Assembly (NCBI GenBank): GCA_947630755.1
Contig: CANRIU010000005.1
Location: 1 to 64,000, forward strand
Direction of reading: 5' to 3'
DNA: 64,000 nucleotides
Source: an uncultured Oscillospiraceae bacterium
GTDB taxonomy: Bacteria > Bacillota > Clostridia > Oscillospirales > Oscillospiraceae
Shown in pieces: positions 47,531-56,869 of this stretch. The notes below the pieces were generated by a model that saw only the letters and a program-made list of their open reading frames with translations, searched no databases and was not told where the DNA came from. Every line of letters starts with the position of its first letter. Position 1 is the stretch's first letter. Both the position numbers and the translations under genes were made by a program.

Positions 47531-48950
47531 TTATTCGCCGATTTTCTCCTCCCCCGCCGCGGCGACCCTGCCGCCCACGATGGCGGAGATAAGGGCGGTG
47601 AGGTCCAGCCCCGTGGACTCCTTCATCCCGTCTATCACCTGATTTGCGCTGGACATGACGTCGCGGATGAGCTTTGTGGAGTTTCCGTCGCCGTACATGA
47701 CTATCTTGTCCGTCTGGGCAAGGGGCGCGGCGGCGCTGCCCACCACCTGGGGCAGGGCCGTGAGGTACATCTCGAGTATGGACGCCTCGCCCATCTTCTT
47801 CTGGGCCTCTGCCTTCTTCTCGATGGCCTCCGCCTCGGCGATGCCCTTGGCCCTGATGCCCTCGGCCTCCTGCTCCATGGCGTACCTCAACGCCTCAGCC
47901 TCTGCCCTTCTGGCCTCCGCCTGCTGCTCCGCCTCGTAGCGCTGGGCCTCCGCCTCCCTCTGGCGGCGGATGAGCTCCGCCTCGGCCTCCTTCTCGGCTT
48001 TGTACTTGAGGGCGTCGGCCTCCTTGCGGACCTCGGCGTCAAGCTTACGCTCGCGAAGGGCGATCTCCCGCTCGGCAAGCTCCGCCTCCTTCTCGCGCCG
48101 GGCTATGTCGGCGTTGGCCTTGGTTACCTCGATGGTCTTGCGCTGCTGCTCCTGCTGGAGAGTATGCCGCGTCGGCCTCGGCCCGCTTTGTGTCGGCCCG
48201 GACCTTCATGTCCGCCTGCTGGACGGCGAGCTCCGCGTTCTGCTCCGCGATCTGCTTCTCCGCCTGCACCTTCACGGCGTTGGCCTCCTGCTCGGCGTTG
48301 GCGTTGGCTATGGCAATGTCCCGCTGGGCGTTGGCCTTGGCTATCTGGGCGTTCTTGCGGATCTGCTCCACGTTGTCGATACCCATGTTCTCGATGGTCC
48401 CGGCGCCGTCCTTGAAGTTCTGGATGTTGAAGTTCACCACCTCGATGCCCAGCTTCTGCATGTCGGGGACCACGTTCTCCGTGATTTTCTTCGCCACACC
48501 CTGGCGGTCCTGCACCATCTCCTTGAGGCCCACGGAGCCCACTATCTCACGCATGTTGCCCTCCAGGACCTGTGTCACAAGGGATATGAGCTCCTGGCGG
48601 CTCATGCCGAGAAGCGACTCCGACGCCTTCTTCAAAAGCTCCGGGTCGGAGCTTATCTTGATGTTTGCCACGCCGTCAACGGTCACGTTGATGAACTCGT
48701 TGGTGGGCACGGCCTCGCTGGTTTTAACGTCCACCTGCATGACCCGTAGCGACAGCTTGTCAACCCGCTCAAAGAACGGCACCCGCCACCCGGCCCTGCC
48801 GATGAGTATGCGCTTTTTCCCAAGCCCCGAGATTATGTACGCCGTGTCCGGGGGAGCCTTCAGGTACCCGAGAACGAGCAGCGTTATCGCCGCGGCGGCG
48901 GCGATGATGCCGATTATGGCGCCTACGGGGATGTTGATGTTTGACGGCAT
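47531..48950 (-). pseudogene. Flotillin/SPFH family protein, frameshifted as given
   Basis: N-terminal part MPSNINIPVGAIIGIIAAAAAITLLVLGYLKAPPDTAYIISG ends out of frame near 48155-48163; continuation QQEQQRKTIEVTKANADIARREKEAEL...MRYAMEQEAEGIRAKG...SALISAIVGG-like tail lies in another frame. Confidence 0.8.
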
Positions 48951-49000
48951 GATTTTTTCCTCCTTTAAAATAATTTCTCTCTGCCTCGGGAGCATATAAA

Positions 49001-49037
49001 CAAAAAAGACGCTCACGGCAAAAAAGCCGTAAACGTC
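49001..49037 (-). terminator. Riboswitch-associated intrinsic terminator
   Basis: Reverse strand GACGTTTACGGCTTTTTTGCCGTGAGCGTCTTTTTTG; overlaps the aptamer P1 3' strand. Confidence 0.7.
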
Positions 49038-49124
49038 TCGCTGTCATATGACCGCGCCCGCCGGGTCCTGCGACCGTGCTGACGGCGGCGCGTACCCCTT
49101 CCGGGGTGCTACTCCCTGTTTACG
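49028..49124 (-). ncRNA. yybP-ykoY-like (Mn2+) riboswitch aptamer
   Basis: Reverse strand CGTAAACAGGGAGTAGC...GCGCCGCCGTCAGCACGG...CCCGGCGGGCGC...AGCGAGACGTTTACG; P1 CGTAAAC/GTTTACG plus GGGAGUAGC and GCGAGAC signatures. Confidence 0.75.
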
Positions 49125-49129
49125 TTAAT

Positions 49130-49158
49130 AATTTAACACACTTTTCTCCCCCTGTCAA
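49130..49158 (-). promoter_or_regulatory. Putative sigma-A promoter upstream of the riboswitch
   Basis: Reverse strand TTGACA-17 nt-TAAATT, ending a few bases before the aptamer. Confidence 0.7.
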
Positions 49159-49300
49159 GAGGGTTTGTTAAAAAACTATCTAATTTTTTGCGCGCTCCCC
49201 CTCAATCTCTCCTCCTCCCGGCTTATCCGCTCATTTTGCAATGTTTTTTCGCGATTTAGGATGTTATAATTTTTAAAGATGAGCAAAAAATTACACTCCT

Positions 49301-50161
49301 ATGAAAGGAAATGCGTTATATATGGAAGAAATTCGCTCCCTTCGCCTCACCGGAGAGAGGGCGCTCTTTATGAGCCGCGGTCTCAGGGTCGTTGACACTA
49401 TCTTCGACGACGGCGAATCCCCCTTAAAGGAGAGCCGTGACATAGAGCTTGAAAACTGTATGTTCAAGTGGAAGTACCCTCTGTGGTACTGCCGCGGCGT
49501 CAAGGTCACCGACTGCCAGTGGTTTGAGATGGCCCGGGCCGGGGTGTGGTACACCGAGCACATGACCGTGGACCGGGCGGTAATAGAGGCGCCCAAGAAC
49601 TTCCGCCGCTGCTGGGACCTGACCCTCCGGCGGGTGGACATGCCGAACGCGGCGGAGACGCTGTGGAGCTGCGACGGTGTGACGCTGGAGGACGTGTCCG
49701 CCCGCGGGGACTACTTCGCCATGAACACGGAGAACATAACCGTCAGGAATCTCCGCCTCGTGGGAAACTACTCCTTCGACGGCGGCAAAAACGTGGTGGT
49801 GGAGGACTCCCGGCTCCTCTCAAAGGACGCCTTCTGGAACGGTGAGAACGTCACTGTCCGCAATAGCTTCATCTCCGGCGAGTACCTGGGCTGGAACGGA
49901 CATAACCTCACCTTTGAAAACTGCACCATCGAGAGCCTTCAGGGCATGTGCTACATAGACAACCTGGTCATGCGAAACTGCAAGCTCCTCAACACCACCC
50001 TGGCCTTTGAGTACTCCACGGTGGAGGCGGACATCGTCGGGAAGATAGACTCCGTAATTAACCCCACCTCCGGCGCCATCCGGGCCGACTCCATCGGCGA
50101 GCTCATTTTGGAGCGGGACAAAATAGACCCCGCGAAAACGAAAATCATCGTGAGAGCGTGA
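49301..50161 (+). CDS. DUF3737 family beta-helix protein
   Basis: ENCMFKWKYPLWYCRGVKVTDCQWFEMARAGVWYTEHMTV and repeated beta-helix-like units. Confidence 0.82.
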   Translation: MKGNALYMEEIRSLRLTGERALFMSRGLRVVDTIFDDGESPLKESRDIELENCMFKWKYPLWYCRGVKVTDCQWFEMARAGVWYTEHMTVDRAVIEAPKNFRRCWDLTLRRVDMPNAAETLWSCDGVTLEDVSARGDYFAMNTENITVRNLRLVGNYSFDGGKNVVVEDSRLLSKDAFWNGENVTVRNSFISGEYLGWNGHNLTFENCTIESLQGMCYIDNLVMRNCKLLNTTLAFEYSTVEADIVGKIDSVINPTSGAIRADSIGELILERDKIDPAKTKIIVRA

Positions 50162-50173
50162 GGAGGCGTCCAT

Positions 50174-50842
50174 ATGGGGACCACATACAGCTGGTACTAT
50201 GTAAAAAATCAGGGCCAGACCCGGGAGGACCTGCGGGCTGGTGTCGCGAAACTGCCGAAGGATGCCCTGGACCCCGCCGCCGAGTCTCTGACCCGCAGGG
50301 TCGTAGATGAGCTCCTGAAGCGCCTCGAGACCCTTCCCCCGCAGCTCCGGGAGCAGGCCGAGGCGCAGATTAGAAAAATGGAGAGCGGCGATACCGTCTA
50401 CGCAGCATATAAACAGGATGCCCTCTTCTTCCCGGTGTTCGCCACCCACCTCTGCGAGGGGTACAACGCCGGCTCCCGGGACTGCGAGAGCCTTTATAAA
50501 ATTTTCCGCGCCCCCGTTCTGGCCTTCTCCGTCTTTGACAGCGACGCGGCCTTCGTGTCCTTCTTTGACGGCAGGGCGCGGGGTGACTTCGCCAGGGTGC
50601 CGGAGGGGTATGAGGAGTACGACAGCGAGCACTACTCCGCCGCCTTCCCCGATTTTCTTTTGGAGCTCTGCCCCCCGGAGAGCCGGGATGAGGTGCGGCG
50701 GATATGGGATGATCCCGACTGGGTCTTTGCCGACGACAAGGTCTCGGAGATAACCCGGCTTCTCGGCGTCCCCATGCTGATCGACGCCGACCCGAATCGG
50801 GGTCCTGGGACCGAGGGCTGGGAGATCCTTGAGACGGAATGA
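50174..50842 (+). CDS. Hypothetical protein
   Basis: Uninterrupted ORF between co-directional genes; no family recognised. Confidence 0.6.
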   Translation: MGTTYSWYYVKNQGQTREDLRAGVAKLPKDALDPAAESLTRRVVDELLKRLETLPPQLREQAEAQIRKMESGDTVYAAYKQDALFFPVFATHLCEGYNAGSRDCESLYKIFRAPVLAFSVFDSDAAFVSFFDGRARGDFARVPEGYEEYDSEHYSAAFPDFLLELCPPESRDEVRRIWDDPDWVFADDKVSEITRLLGVPMLIDADPNRGPGTEGWEILETE

Positions 50843-50863
50843 TTTTTGATTTGGAGCTCTTAA

Positions 50864-52045
50864 ATGAAGTACGATTTTGACCAGCTTCCCTCCCGGCGGG
50901 GCACCGGGTCCCTCAAGTGGGACGAGTGCGCCCCCGGTGAGCTTCCCATGTGGGTAGCCGACATGGACTTCCCCGCCGCGCCGGAGATACGCCGGGCCAT
51001 CGAGGACCGGGCCGCCCACGGGGTATTCGGCTACAACATCGTCCCGGAGGAGTGGTACGACGCTTATATCGGCTGGTGGAGCCGCCGCCACAGCTTTGAG
51101 ATGGACCGGGACTGGCTCATATCCTGCACGGGCGTGGTCCCGGCAATCTCCTCCTGCGTGAGAAAGCTCACCACCCCGGCGGAGAAGGTCCTCATCGAGA
51201 CACCCGTCTACAACATCTTTTTCAACTCGATCCTCAATAACGGCCGCGTGCCTATGGAGTGCCCCCTTGTCCGGGACGGGGAGGGCTACCATAGAGATTT
51301 GGACAGGCTTGAGCTGGCCATGTCCGACCCCCAGGTGAGCCTTATGATACTCTGCAACCCCCACAACCCCGTAGGCAGGCTATGGACCCGGGAGGAGCTC
51401 GCCGCTGTGGGAGAGATGGCCCGGGCCCACGGCGTCACCGTTATCTCCGATGAGATACACTGCGACATCACCGCCCCCGGGAGCGAGTATGTGCCCTTCG
51501 CCTCGGCCTCTCCCGCCTGCCGGGAAATATCCGTCACCTGCATCGCCCCCACAAAGGCCTTCAATCTGGCGGGGCTCCAGACAGCGGCAGTGTGCGTACC
51601 CAATCCCCTGCTGCGCCACAAGGTCTGGCGGGCGCTCAACACCGACGAGGCGGCGGAGCCCAACTCCTTCGCCGTCACCGCCACCGTCGCCGCCTTCACT
51701 AAGGGCGGTGAGTGGCTGGACCAGCTTCGCGAGTACCTCTTTGCCAACAGGCAGGCTGCGGAGAGCGAGCTCTCCCGCCTTGTCCCGGAGGTCGGCATAA
51801 TCAGGGGCCGCGCAACCTACCTCCTCTGGCTCGACTGCTCCGGGGTGACCGACAGCGCCGAGGACCTCTGCTCTTTCATCCGAAGCTCCACCGGGCTCTA
51901 TATATCCCCCGGCGGACAGTTTGGCTCCGGCGGTGAAAAATTCGTCCGTGTCAACCTCGCCCTCCCCAGGGCGATGCTCCTTGACGGAATGGAGAGATTT
52001 GCCCGGGGCGTCAGGGCTTACGAAAATCAGCTTCAAAAAAAGTAA
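50864..52045 (+). CDS. MalY/PatB-type pyridoxal phosphate aminotransferase/C-S lyase
   Basis: MKYDFDQLPSRRGTGSLKWD, PMWVADMDFP, ILCNPHNPVGR, VISDEIHCDI. Confidence 0.92.
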   Translation: MKYDFDQLPSRRGTGSLKWDECAPGELPMWVADMDFPAAPEIRRAIEDRAAHGVFGYNIVPEEWYDAYIGWWSRRHSFEMDRDWLISCTGVVPAISSCVRKLTTPAEKVLIETPVYNIFFNSILNNGRVPMECPLVRDGEGYHRDLDRLELAMSDPQVSLMILCNPHNPVGRLWTREELAAVGEMARAHGVTVISDEIHCDITAPGSEYVPFASASPACREISVTCIAPTKAFNLAGLQTAAVCVPNPLLRHKVWRALNTDEAAEPNSFAVTATVAAFTKGGEWLDQLREYLFANRQAAESELSRLVPEVGIIRGRATYLLWLDCSGVTDSAEDLCSFIRSSTGLYISPGGQFGSGGEKFVRVNLALPRAMLLDGMERFARGVRAYENQLQKK

Positions 52046-52049
52046 AAAA

Positions 52050-52085
52050 AATCCGGTCCGCACCGTTGCGGACCGGATTTTTTGT
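52050..52085 (+). terminator. Rho-independent terminator
   Basis: aaatccggtccgcaccgttgcggaccggatttttt. Confidence 0.8.
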
Positions 52086-52175
52086 CCAAAAACCTTTACT
52101 TTATTCAAATTCAGCTCAAGTTTTCTTCAATATTATATTAAATTTTTTCTGTTTTTCAGCAGATACTCAGAAATT

Positions 52176-52313
52176 TTATCTCCAAAATTCCGGATTTTTC
52201 AGCTTTTCTACGCTGCCTATGACGGCTGCGAAGCCCATAGGTGCGGGAATTGGTGTCCTGACCAGGGTGCTCCTTCTGGCGTTATCCTTTCTATTAGTAT
52301 CGTGCTTTTTCAT
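52176..52313 (-). CDS. Putative 45-aa protein
   Basis: GGAGGAAATGACT-ATG; MKKHDTNRKDNARRSTLVRTPIPAPMGFAAVIGSVEKLKNPEFWR. Confidence 0.45.
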   Translation of the reverse strand: MKKHDTNRKDNARRSTLVRTPIPAPMGFAAVIGSVEKLKNPEFWR

Positions 52314-52445
52314 AGTCATTTCCTCCAAAGATTTTTTGTTGTCCCTGACAACACCGGATATTATAAGGCTTTTTTGCGCAATAAGAATTGCTCTCTTTGC
52401 GCAATTACATTGCGTTTCTTGCGCATAAAACCGCCCTTTTACCCG

Positions 52446-52585
52446 TAATCCCGGAGCACTGACCCAAAGTCTCAAAAAAGTTCACAAAATAATGCAAATC
52501 AGCCCGTTTGCCCCATAATCCCGGAGCACTGGCCCAAAGTCTCAAAAAAATTCACAAAATGATGCAAATCAGCCCGTTTGCCCCG
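52446..52585. repeat. Two tandem copies of a 70-bp unit covering the spoIVA 3' end
   Basis: taatcccggagcactgRcccaaagtctcaaaaaaRttcacaaaatRatgcaaatcagcccgtttgcccc repeated at period 70. Confidence 0.85.
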
Positions 52586-54030
52586 TCATTTATGATTTTT
52601 GTTACCGCTCCCCGCAGCTTTGACTGCGCCTCCGGCGGCATTTTCCGAATTTTTGTCTGCAATCCCTCCGCCGCTATCTGGTGCAATGATTTTCCAAACA
52701 GGTTTGACTCCCATATTTTCCCGGAATCCCCCTCAAATTCCTGGAGCAGGAAGTTTATCACGTCCTCGCTGGAGCGCTCGCCCCCCACCGCCGGGGAGAC
52801 CTCGGTCACCGTGTCCACCCCGATCATGTGGATACTTGGGGCGTTTGCCTTCAATCTTACGGAATATTTCCCGCTTTTTTTCACAATTTCCGGCTCCTGC
52901 AATGTCAGCTCCGATATGTCCGGCATCACCACGCCGTAGCCGTGCTCCCGCACGTCCTTCAAAGCGGGCTCCAGGCGGTCGTACTGCGCCTTCACTGCGG
53001 CAAGGTCCGAGAGCAGCCTCACCAGGTCCCCGTCGTCGGCGATGTCAAAGCCGGAGAGCTCCCCCACTGTCTCATAAAACAGCGACCGGGGCAGGTCCAT
53101 GTCTATTCCGGCGCAGCCCGTGCCCATGTCCAGCTCCCGGAGCCTTACGGAGCTCGCCTTGTCGCAGCCCGCAAGGCAGGATATGAAACCGTCCAGGTCG
53201 CGTATGAGCTCCGCGCCCTGCGCCCCCTCCCGGAGAGCTGCAAACACTGTCTCCCGTATGGGGTTATCCGTCCCCAGGGCTCCGAGCCACGCCGGGAGGT
53301 ATACGCCGATCTCGGTGAGGGGGAACTGGCGGAGCACCGCACCAATGATGGCGCTCACATCCTCGGCGGTGAGGGTCATGCAGTTTACCGCCATGACCTC
53401 CACGCCGTACCTTTGCGCAAGCTCCGCCCGGAGGGCCTCCGTCTCCTCCGCCTCCGGGTGAGCGGAGTTTAAGAGCATTATGAAGGGCTTTCCCAGGGCG
53501 GAGAGCTCCTCTGCCACCCTCTGCTCCGCCTGAACATACGCCTCCCGGGGAAGCTCCGTGACAGAGCCGTCGGTGGTCACCGCAAGGCCGATGGTGGAGT
53601 GCTCCGCTATCACCTTCCTTGTGCCCACCTCGGCGGCCCGGCGCATGGGTATCTCCTCCTCAAACCAGGGGGTGGTGACCATGCGCTCCGCGCCGTCCTC
53701 CGTGTCCCCCAGCGCCCCGTCCACCATGTATCCCACGCAGTCCACAAGGCGCACGGAGATCTCGGTCCTGTCATCGATGCTTATGGTCACGGCCTCCTCG
53801 GGCACGAACTTCGGCTCCGCGGTCATTATGGTCCTGCCGGAGCCGGACTGGGGCAGCTCGTCCCGGGCCCGCTCCCGCATATATACGTTGTCGATGCGCG
53901 GGATCACCATCGTCTCCATAAAGCGCTTTATAAATGTGGATTTTCCAGTCCTCACCGGACCTACCACGCCAATGTATATGTCGCCGCCCGTCCTCCGGGC
54001 AATATTCTCATAGATACTGCTCTTTTCCAA
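52552..54030 (-). CDS. spoIVA: Stage IV sporulation protein A
   Basis: MEKSSIYENIARRTGGDIYIGVVGPVRTGKSTFIKRFMETMVIP...DELPQSGSGRTIMTAEPKFVP. Confidence 0.96.
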   Translation of the reverse strand: MEKSSIYENIARRTGGDIYIGVVGPVRTGKSTFIKRFMETMVIPRIDNVYMRERARDELPQSGSGRTIMTAEPKFVPEEAVTISIDDRTEISVRLVDCVGYMVDGALGDTEDGAERMVTTPWFEEEIPMRRAAEVGTRKVIAEHSTIGLAVTTDGSVTELPREAYVQAEQRVAEELSALGKPFIMLLNSAHPEAEETEALRAELAQRYGVEVMAVNCMTLTAEDVSAIIGAVLRQFPLTEIGVYLPAWLGALGTDNPIRETVFAALREGAQGAELIRDLDGFISCLAGCDKASSVRLRELDMGTGCAGIDMDLPRSLFYETVGELSGFDIADDGDLVRLLSDLAAVKAQYDRLEPALKDVREHGYGVVMPDISELTLQEPEIVKKSGKYSVRLKANAPSIHMIGVDTVTEVSPAVGGERSSEDVINFLLQEFEGDSGKIWESNLFGKSLHQIAAEGLQTKIRKMPPEAQSKLRGAVTKIINDGANGLICIIL

Positions 54031-54122
54031 GCTTCAAACCCCCTTGAGATGTTTAAATCCGCGGTCTAATGAAGTCTATGGGGGCAAGCTCCGGGATATG
54101 ACGGCATTTGGGGACAAATTTA

Positions 54123-55781
54123 TTAACCCTCCCAGTCCCCGGCGGTGAAGTACTCCGGCTCGCCCTTTAAGGAGTGTCGGCAGTTGACAAAGCCCAGCTC
54201 GTCAAGGTCTGCCACGGTCCTGGTGTAGTATACGGTCCCGTAGTAGTCCTCAAGGTCAAGGCTGAGCCTCCCCGTCTCCCGGTCAAAGCGGCAGACTGTT
54301 TTGAGGGCCGTACCCTCGGGGCCGTGGGACTTTATCTCCTCCTGCATATCGGGGTTTACCCCGTAATCTCTGAGCCGCCCGTCGGGTCCTCGGGAGACGA
54401 TGCTCACGATCCCGCCGACCGGGCTCTCCGGCAGTATGGATATGAGCTCCGGCGTGCCGTCCCCGTCAATGTCCGAGCTGTATACCTCCGGCTCCTCCCC
54501 GGGGCGGGCCGGGACCTCGGCGACGCAGGTGAGCCTGCCGTCAAGCTCCACCCAAAAGTGCCACCAGTCCTGTCCGTCCCAGCCGGGGTCTGTGTGCTCT
54601 ATGCCCACCTTATAGCCGCTCTGTCCCAGCACATTCTCCACGGGGCGGGCATCCGTGGGCTCAAGCTCATCATATGTCAGGGGCAGGTATCCCATGTGGT
54701 CCGTGGCGCTCTCGGCAAAGCGCCGGAACCGGAGGGGCCCGAGGCCGGTGAAGGTCTCCCTGCGCTCGCCGCCCCCGGCGTAATTTATGACCTCAAAGAC
54801 ATTTTTCTCCGGGTCGTAGCGCTGGGAGACGGACTGGACCCACGCAAGGTCCTCAAAGCCCAGGTCCTCAAGCCAGGACGCGGGTATCTCCCCCACCCAG
54901 AAGTCCCCGTCAAAGTACCTGTATACCTTGACCTCCGTGACGCCGTCGCCGCCGTATATGTTGTTTGTGACGACCTCGGGCACGCCGTCCCCGTCCAGGT
55001 CCACACTGTAAGCCCCCATGCCGGAGTCCGGGAAGCCGAATACCTCCGCGACGCACCGCTCAGCGCCGTCTACGGCGACGTAGAAGTGCCAGTTGAAGAA
55101 GCTGTCGCCCTCCACCTCCACCCGGTAGTCCTCAAAGCCCATGAGGGTGTCGAAGGGATGGTAGAGGGGCGTCTCGTCCTTTTCGGATATGCTCCGTCCC
55201 AGCATCACCATGTCAAGGTATTTATATATATCGTCCATCTCCCGGACGTACACCGTGAGGTCGTAATAGACCCCGTCGAGCTCAAAGGAGGCTCTCGTGC
55301 GGTGCTTGCCCTCCCAGACCTCCTCCGGGTCCATCTCCACGGTGACGGCGACGCCGTTTCGCTTTAATTTCACGCCCTGGGCGCTGCTCTCCGGGCCGTT
55401 GAAGGAGCAGCTCAGCTCCAGGCTCTCCCCGTCAAGCTCCCCGGCGATGCGAAGGCTGTCCCAGCCGGAGGCGTCGGACACGTCGGTGTCCCTCCGGTGC
55501 TCAAGCTCTATGCCGGAGAGCACCGCCCCGGCGCTCTCCAGATTTCCGGCGAGAAGGCGCCCGCCGTAAAGCCGCTGGACCTCCTCAAGGCTTGAAAAGC
55601 TCTCCGTGGCAAGCTCCCCGGTGGAGCTGATTTTGCCCGGCAGGAAAAATACCAGCGCTGCCGCCGCGGCGAAGGCCGCCGCAATTACCGCCGCCCACCG
55701 CCAGCTTCTCCCTCTCCGGGGCGGGCGGATGAGGTCGTCGTCAATTTCGCCCATGGCGTCAAGAAGCTTGTCCTCATTCAT
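54123..55781 (-). CDS. Single-TM protein with DxDGDGxPE repeats, next to an ECF sigma factor
   Basis: Cytoplasmic N-terminus, TM WRWAAVIAAAFAAAAALVFFL; VDLDGDGVPEVVTNN and SDIDGDGTPELISIL. Confidence 0.65.
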   Translation of the reverse strand: MNEDKLLDAMGEIDDDLIRPPRRGRSWRWAAVIAAAFAAAAALVFFLPGKISSTGELATESFSSLEEVQRLYGGRLLAGNLESAGAVLSGIELEHRRDTDVSDASGWDSLRIAGELDGESLELSCSFNGPESSAQGVKLKRNGVAVTVEMDPEEVWEGKHRTRASFELDGVYYDLTVYVREMDDIYKYLDMVMLGRSISEKDETPLYHPFDTLMGFEDYRVEVEGDSFFNWHFYVAVDGAERCVAEVFGFPDSGMGAYSVDLDGDGVPEVVTNNIYGGDGVTEVKVYRYFDGDFWVGEIPASWLEDLGFEDLAWVQSVSQRYDPEKNVFEVINYAGGGERRETFTGLGPLRFRRFAESATDHMGYLPLTYDELEPTDARPVENVLGQSGYKVGIEHTDPGWDGQDWWHFWVELDGRLTCVAEVPARPGEEPEVYSSDIDGDGTPELISILPESPVGGIVSIVSRGPDGRLRDYGVNPDMQEEIKSHGPEGTALKTVCRFDRETGRLSLDLEDYYGTVYYTRTVADLDELGFVNCRHSLKGEPEYFTAGDWEG

Positions 55782-56397
55782 CGATATACTCCTCCCTTAC
55801 AAGATAGTCCCGAAGGCGCCGCCGCGTCCGCATGAGCATGGATTTCACCTTGCTTTTGGTGAAGCCAAAGCGCCTTGCCACATCGTCGATGGGCTCCAAA
55901 TACCAGTATCGCCGGACGAATACCGCCCGCTCCGTCTCCGAAAGCCCCCGCAAAAATGAGCTCACGGCCCGGGCAAGCTCCCCGGCCTCCACCTCGGCCT
56001 CCGGGGAGACGTTTGAGGGGATACACTCTGACAGCTCCTCCAGCGCGGCCCGTGTCTCCCCGCCGCCGCGCTTTTCCGCTCTCCCCCGCCGCCATACCTT
56101 CAGCGCCTCCCGCCGGGCGATTTTCGCCAGAAACGTCCTCAGATCCTCCGGCCTGTGGGGCGGAATGGCGTTCCACGCGCCGAGGTAGGCGTCGTTCACC
56201 GCCTCCTCCGCCTCGCGCTCATCCGGGAGTATCCTCCCCGCAACAGTAAGAAGGTACCGCCCGTACTTCTCCCCGGCCCGCTCTATGGCGCTCTCCGAGC
56301 GGCTCCAGAAAAGCTCCACGATCTCCTTGTCTCTCATTTCTCCCTCCCGCCTGTCTTTCACTCCGGCATCCGAAAATTTTCGTTTACCGTATACCAT
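55774..56397 (-). CDS. ECF-type sigma-70 family RNA polymerase sigma factor
   Basis: EREAEEAVNDAYLGAWNAIPP; YWYLEPIDDVARRFGFTKSKVKSMLMRTRRRLRDYL; overlaps the downstream gene. Confidence 0.9.
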   Translation of the reverse strand: MVYGKRKFSDAGVKDRREGEMRDKEIVELFWSRSESAIERAGEKYGRYLLTVAGRILPDEREAEEAVNDAYLGAWNAIPPHRPEDLRTFLAKIARREALKVWRRGRAEKRGGGETRAALEELSECIPSNVSPEAEVEAGELARAVSSFLRGLSETERAVFVRRYWYLEPIDDVARRFGFTKSKVKSMLMRTRRRLRDYLVREEYIDE

Positions 56398-56563
56398 AAT
56401 ACACCCGAAAAAACGCCGTCGGTCGCAATAAGCGCAAAAAATCCGCCCCGGATTTCCGGGCGTTCCGCCCCATATTCTTTTGAATATTTTGTTAAACTTT
56501 TATTACTGTATTGATTTTAATATTGTTCAAGTCTATAATTAATAATGTTAAAGGAGGGAGCGT

Positions 56564-56869
56564 ATGGCACTTCAGGTAATTCCGGAATGGATCGTCAATC
56601 TTGACGACGAGGACGTGTCCTTCATCAAAAAATTTCTCCTCGCGTCCGGGTCGCTAAAGGAAATGGCAAGACAGTATGAGGTAACTTATCCGACCGTCAG
56701 ATTAAGGCTTGACAGACTTATCCAGAAGATAAGGATAAACGACGATACGGAGAGCGAGCCGTATATCGCTCTCATCAAACGGCTTGCCATCAATGACAGG
56801 CTGGATTTCGACACGGCGAAGATCCTCATCAGCGAGTACAAAAAAACACGAAAGGAGCCTTCAAAATGA
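56564..56869 (+). CDS. DUF2089 family protein
   Basis: DVSFIKKFLLASGSLKEMARQYEVTYPTVRLRLDRLI. Confidence 0.85.
   Translation: MALQVIPEWIVNLDDEDVSFIKKFLLASGSLKEMARQYEVTYPTVRLRLDRLIQKIRINDDTESEPYIALIKRLAINDRLDFDTAKILISEYKKTRKEPSK

Noticed and set aside
48045-49016. Programmed ribosomal frameshift in the flotillin gene
   Set aside because: No clear slippery heptamer at the break; indel in a CT run or sequencing error is simpler.
52446-52585. Two-copy repeat as a minimal CRISPR
   Set aside because: The 70-bp units abut directly without spacer and include the spoIVA stop region; a tandem duplication fits better.
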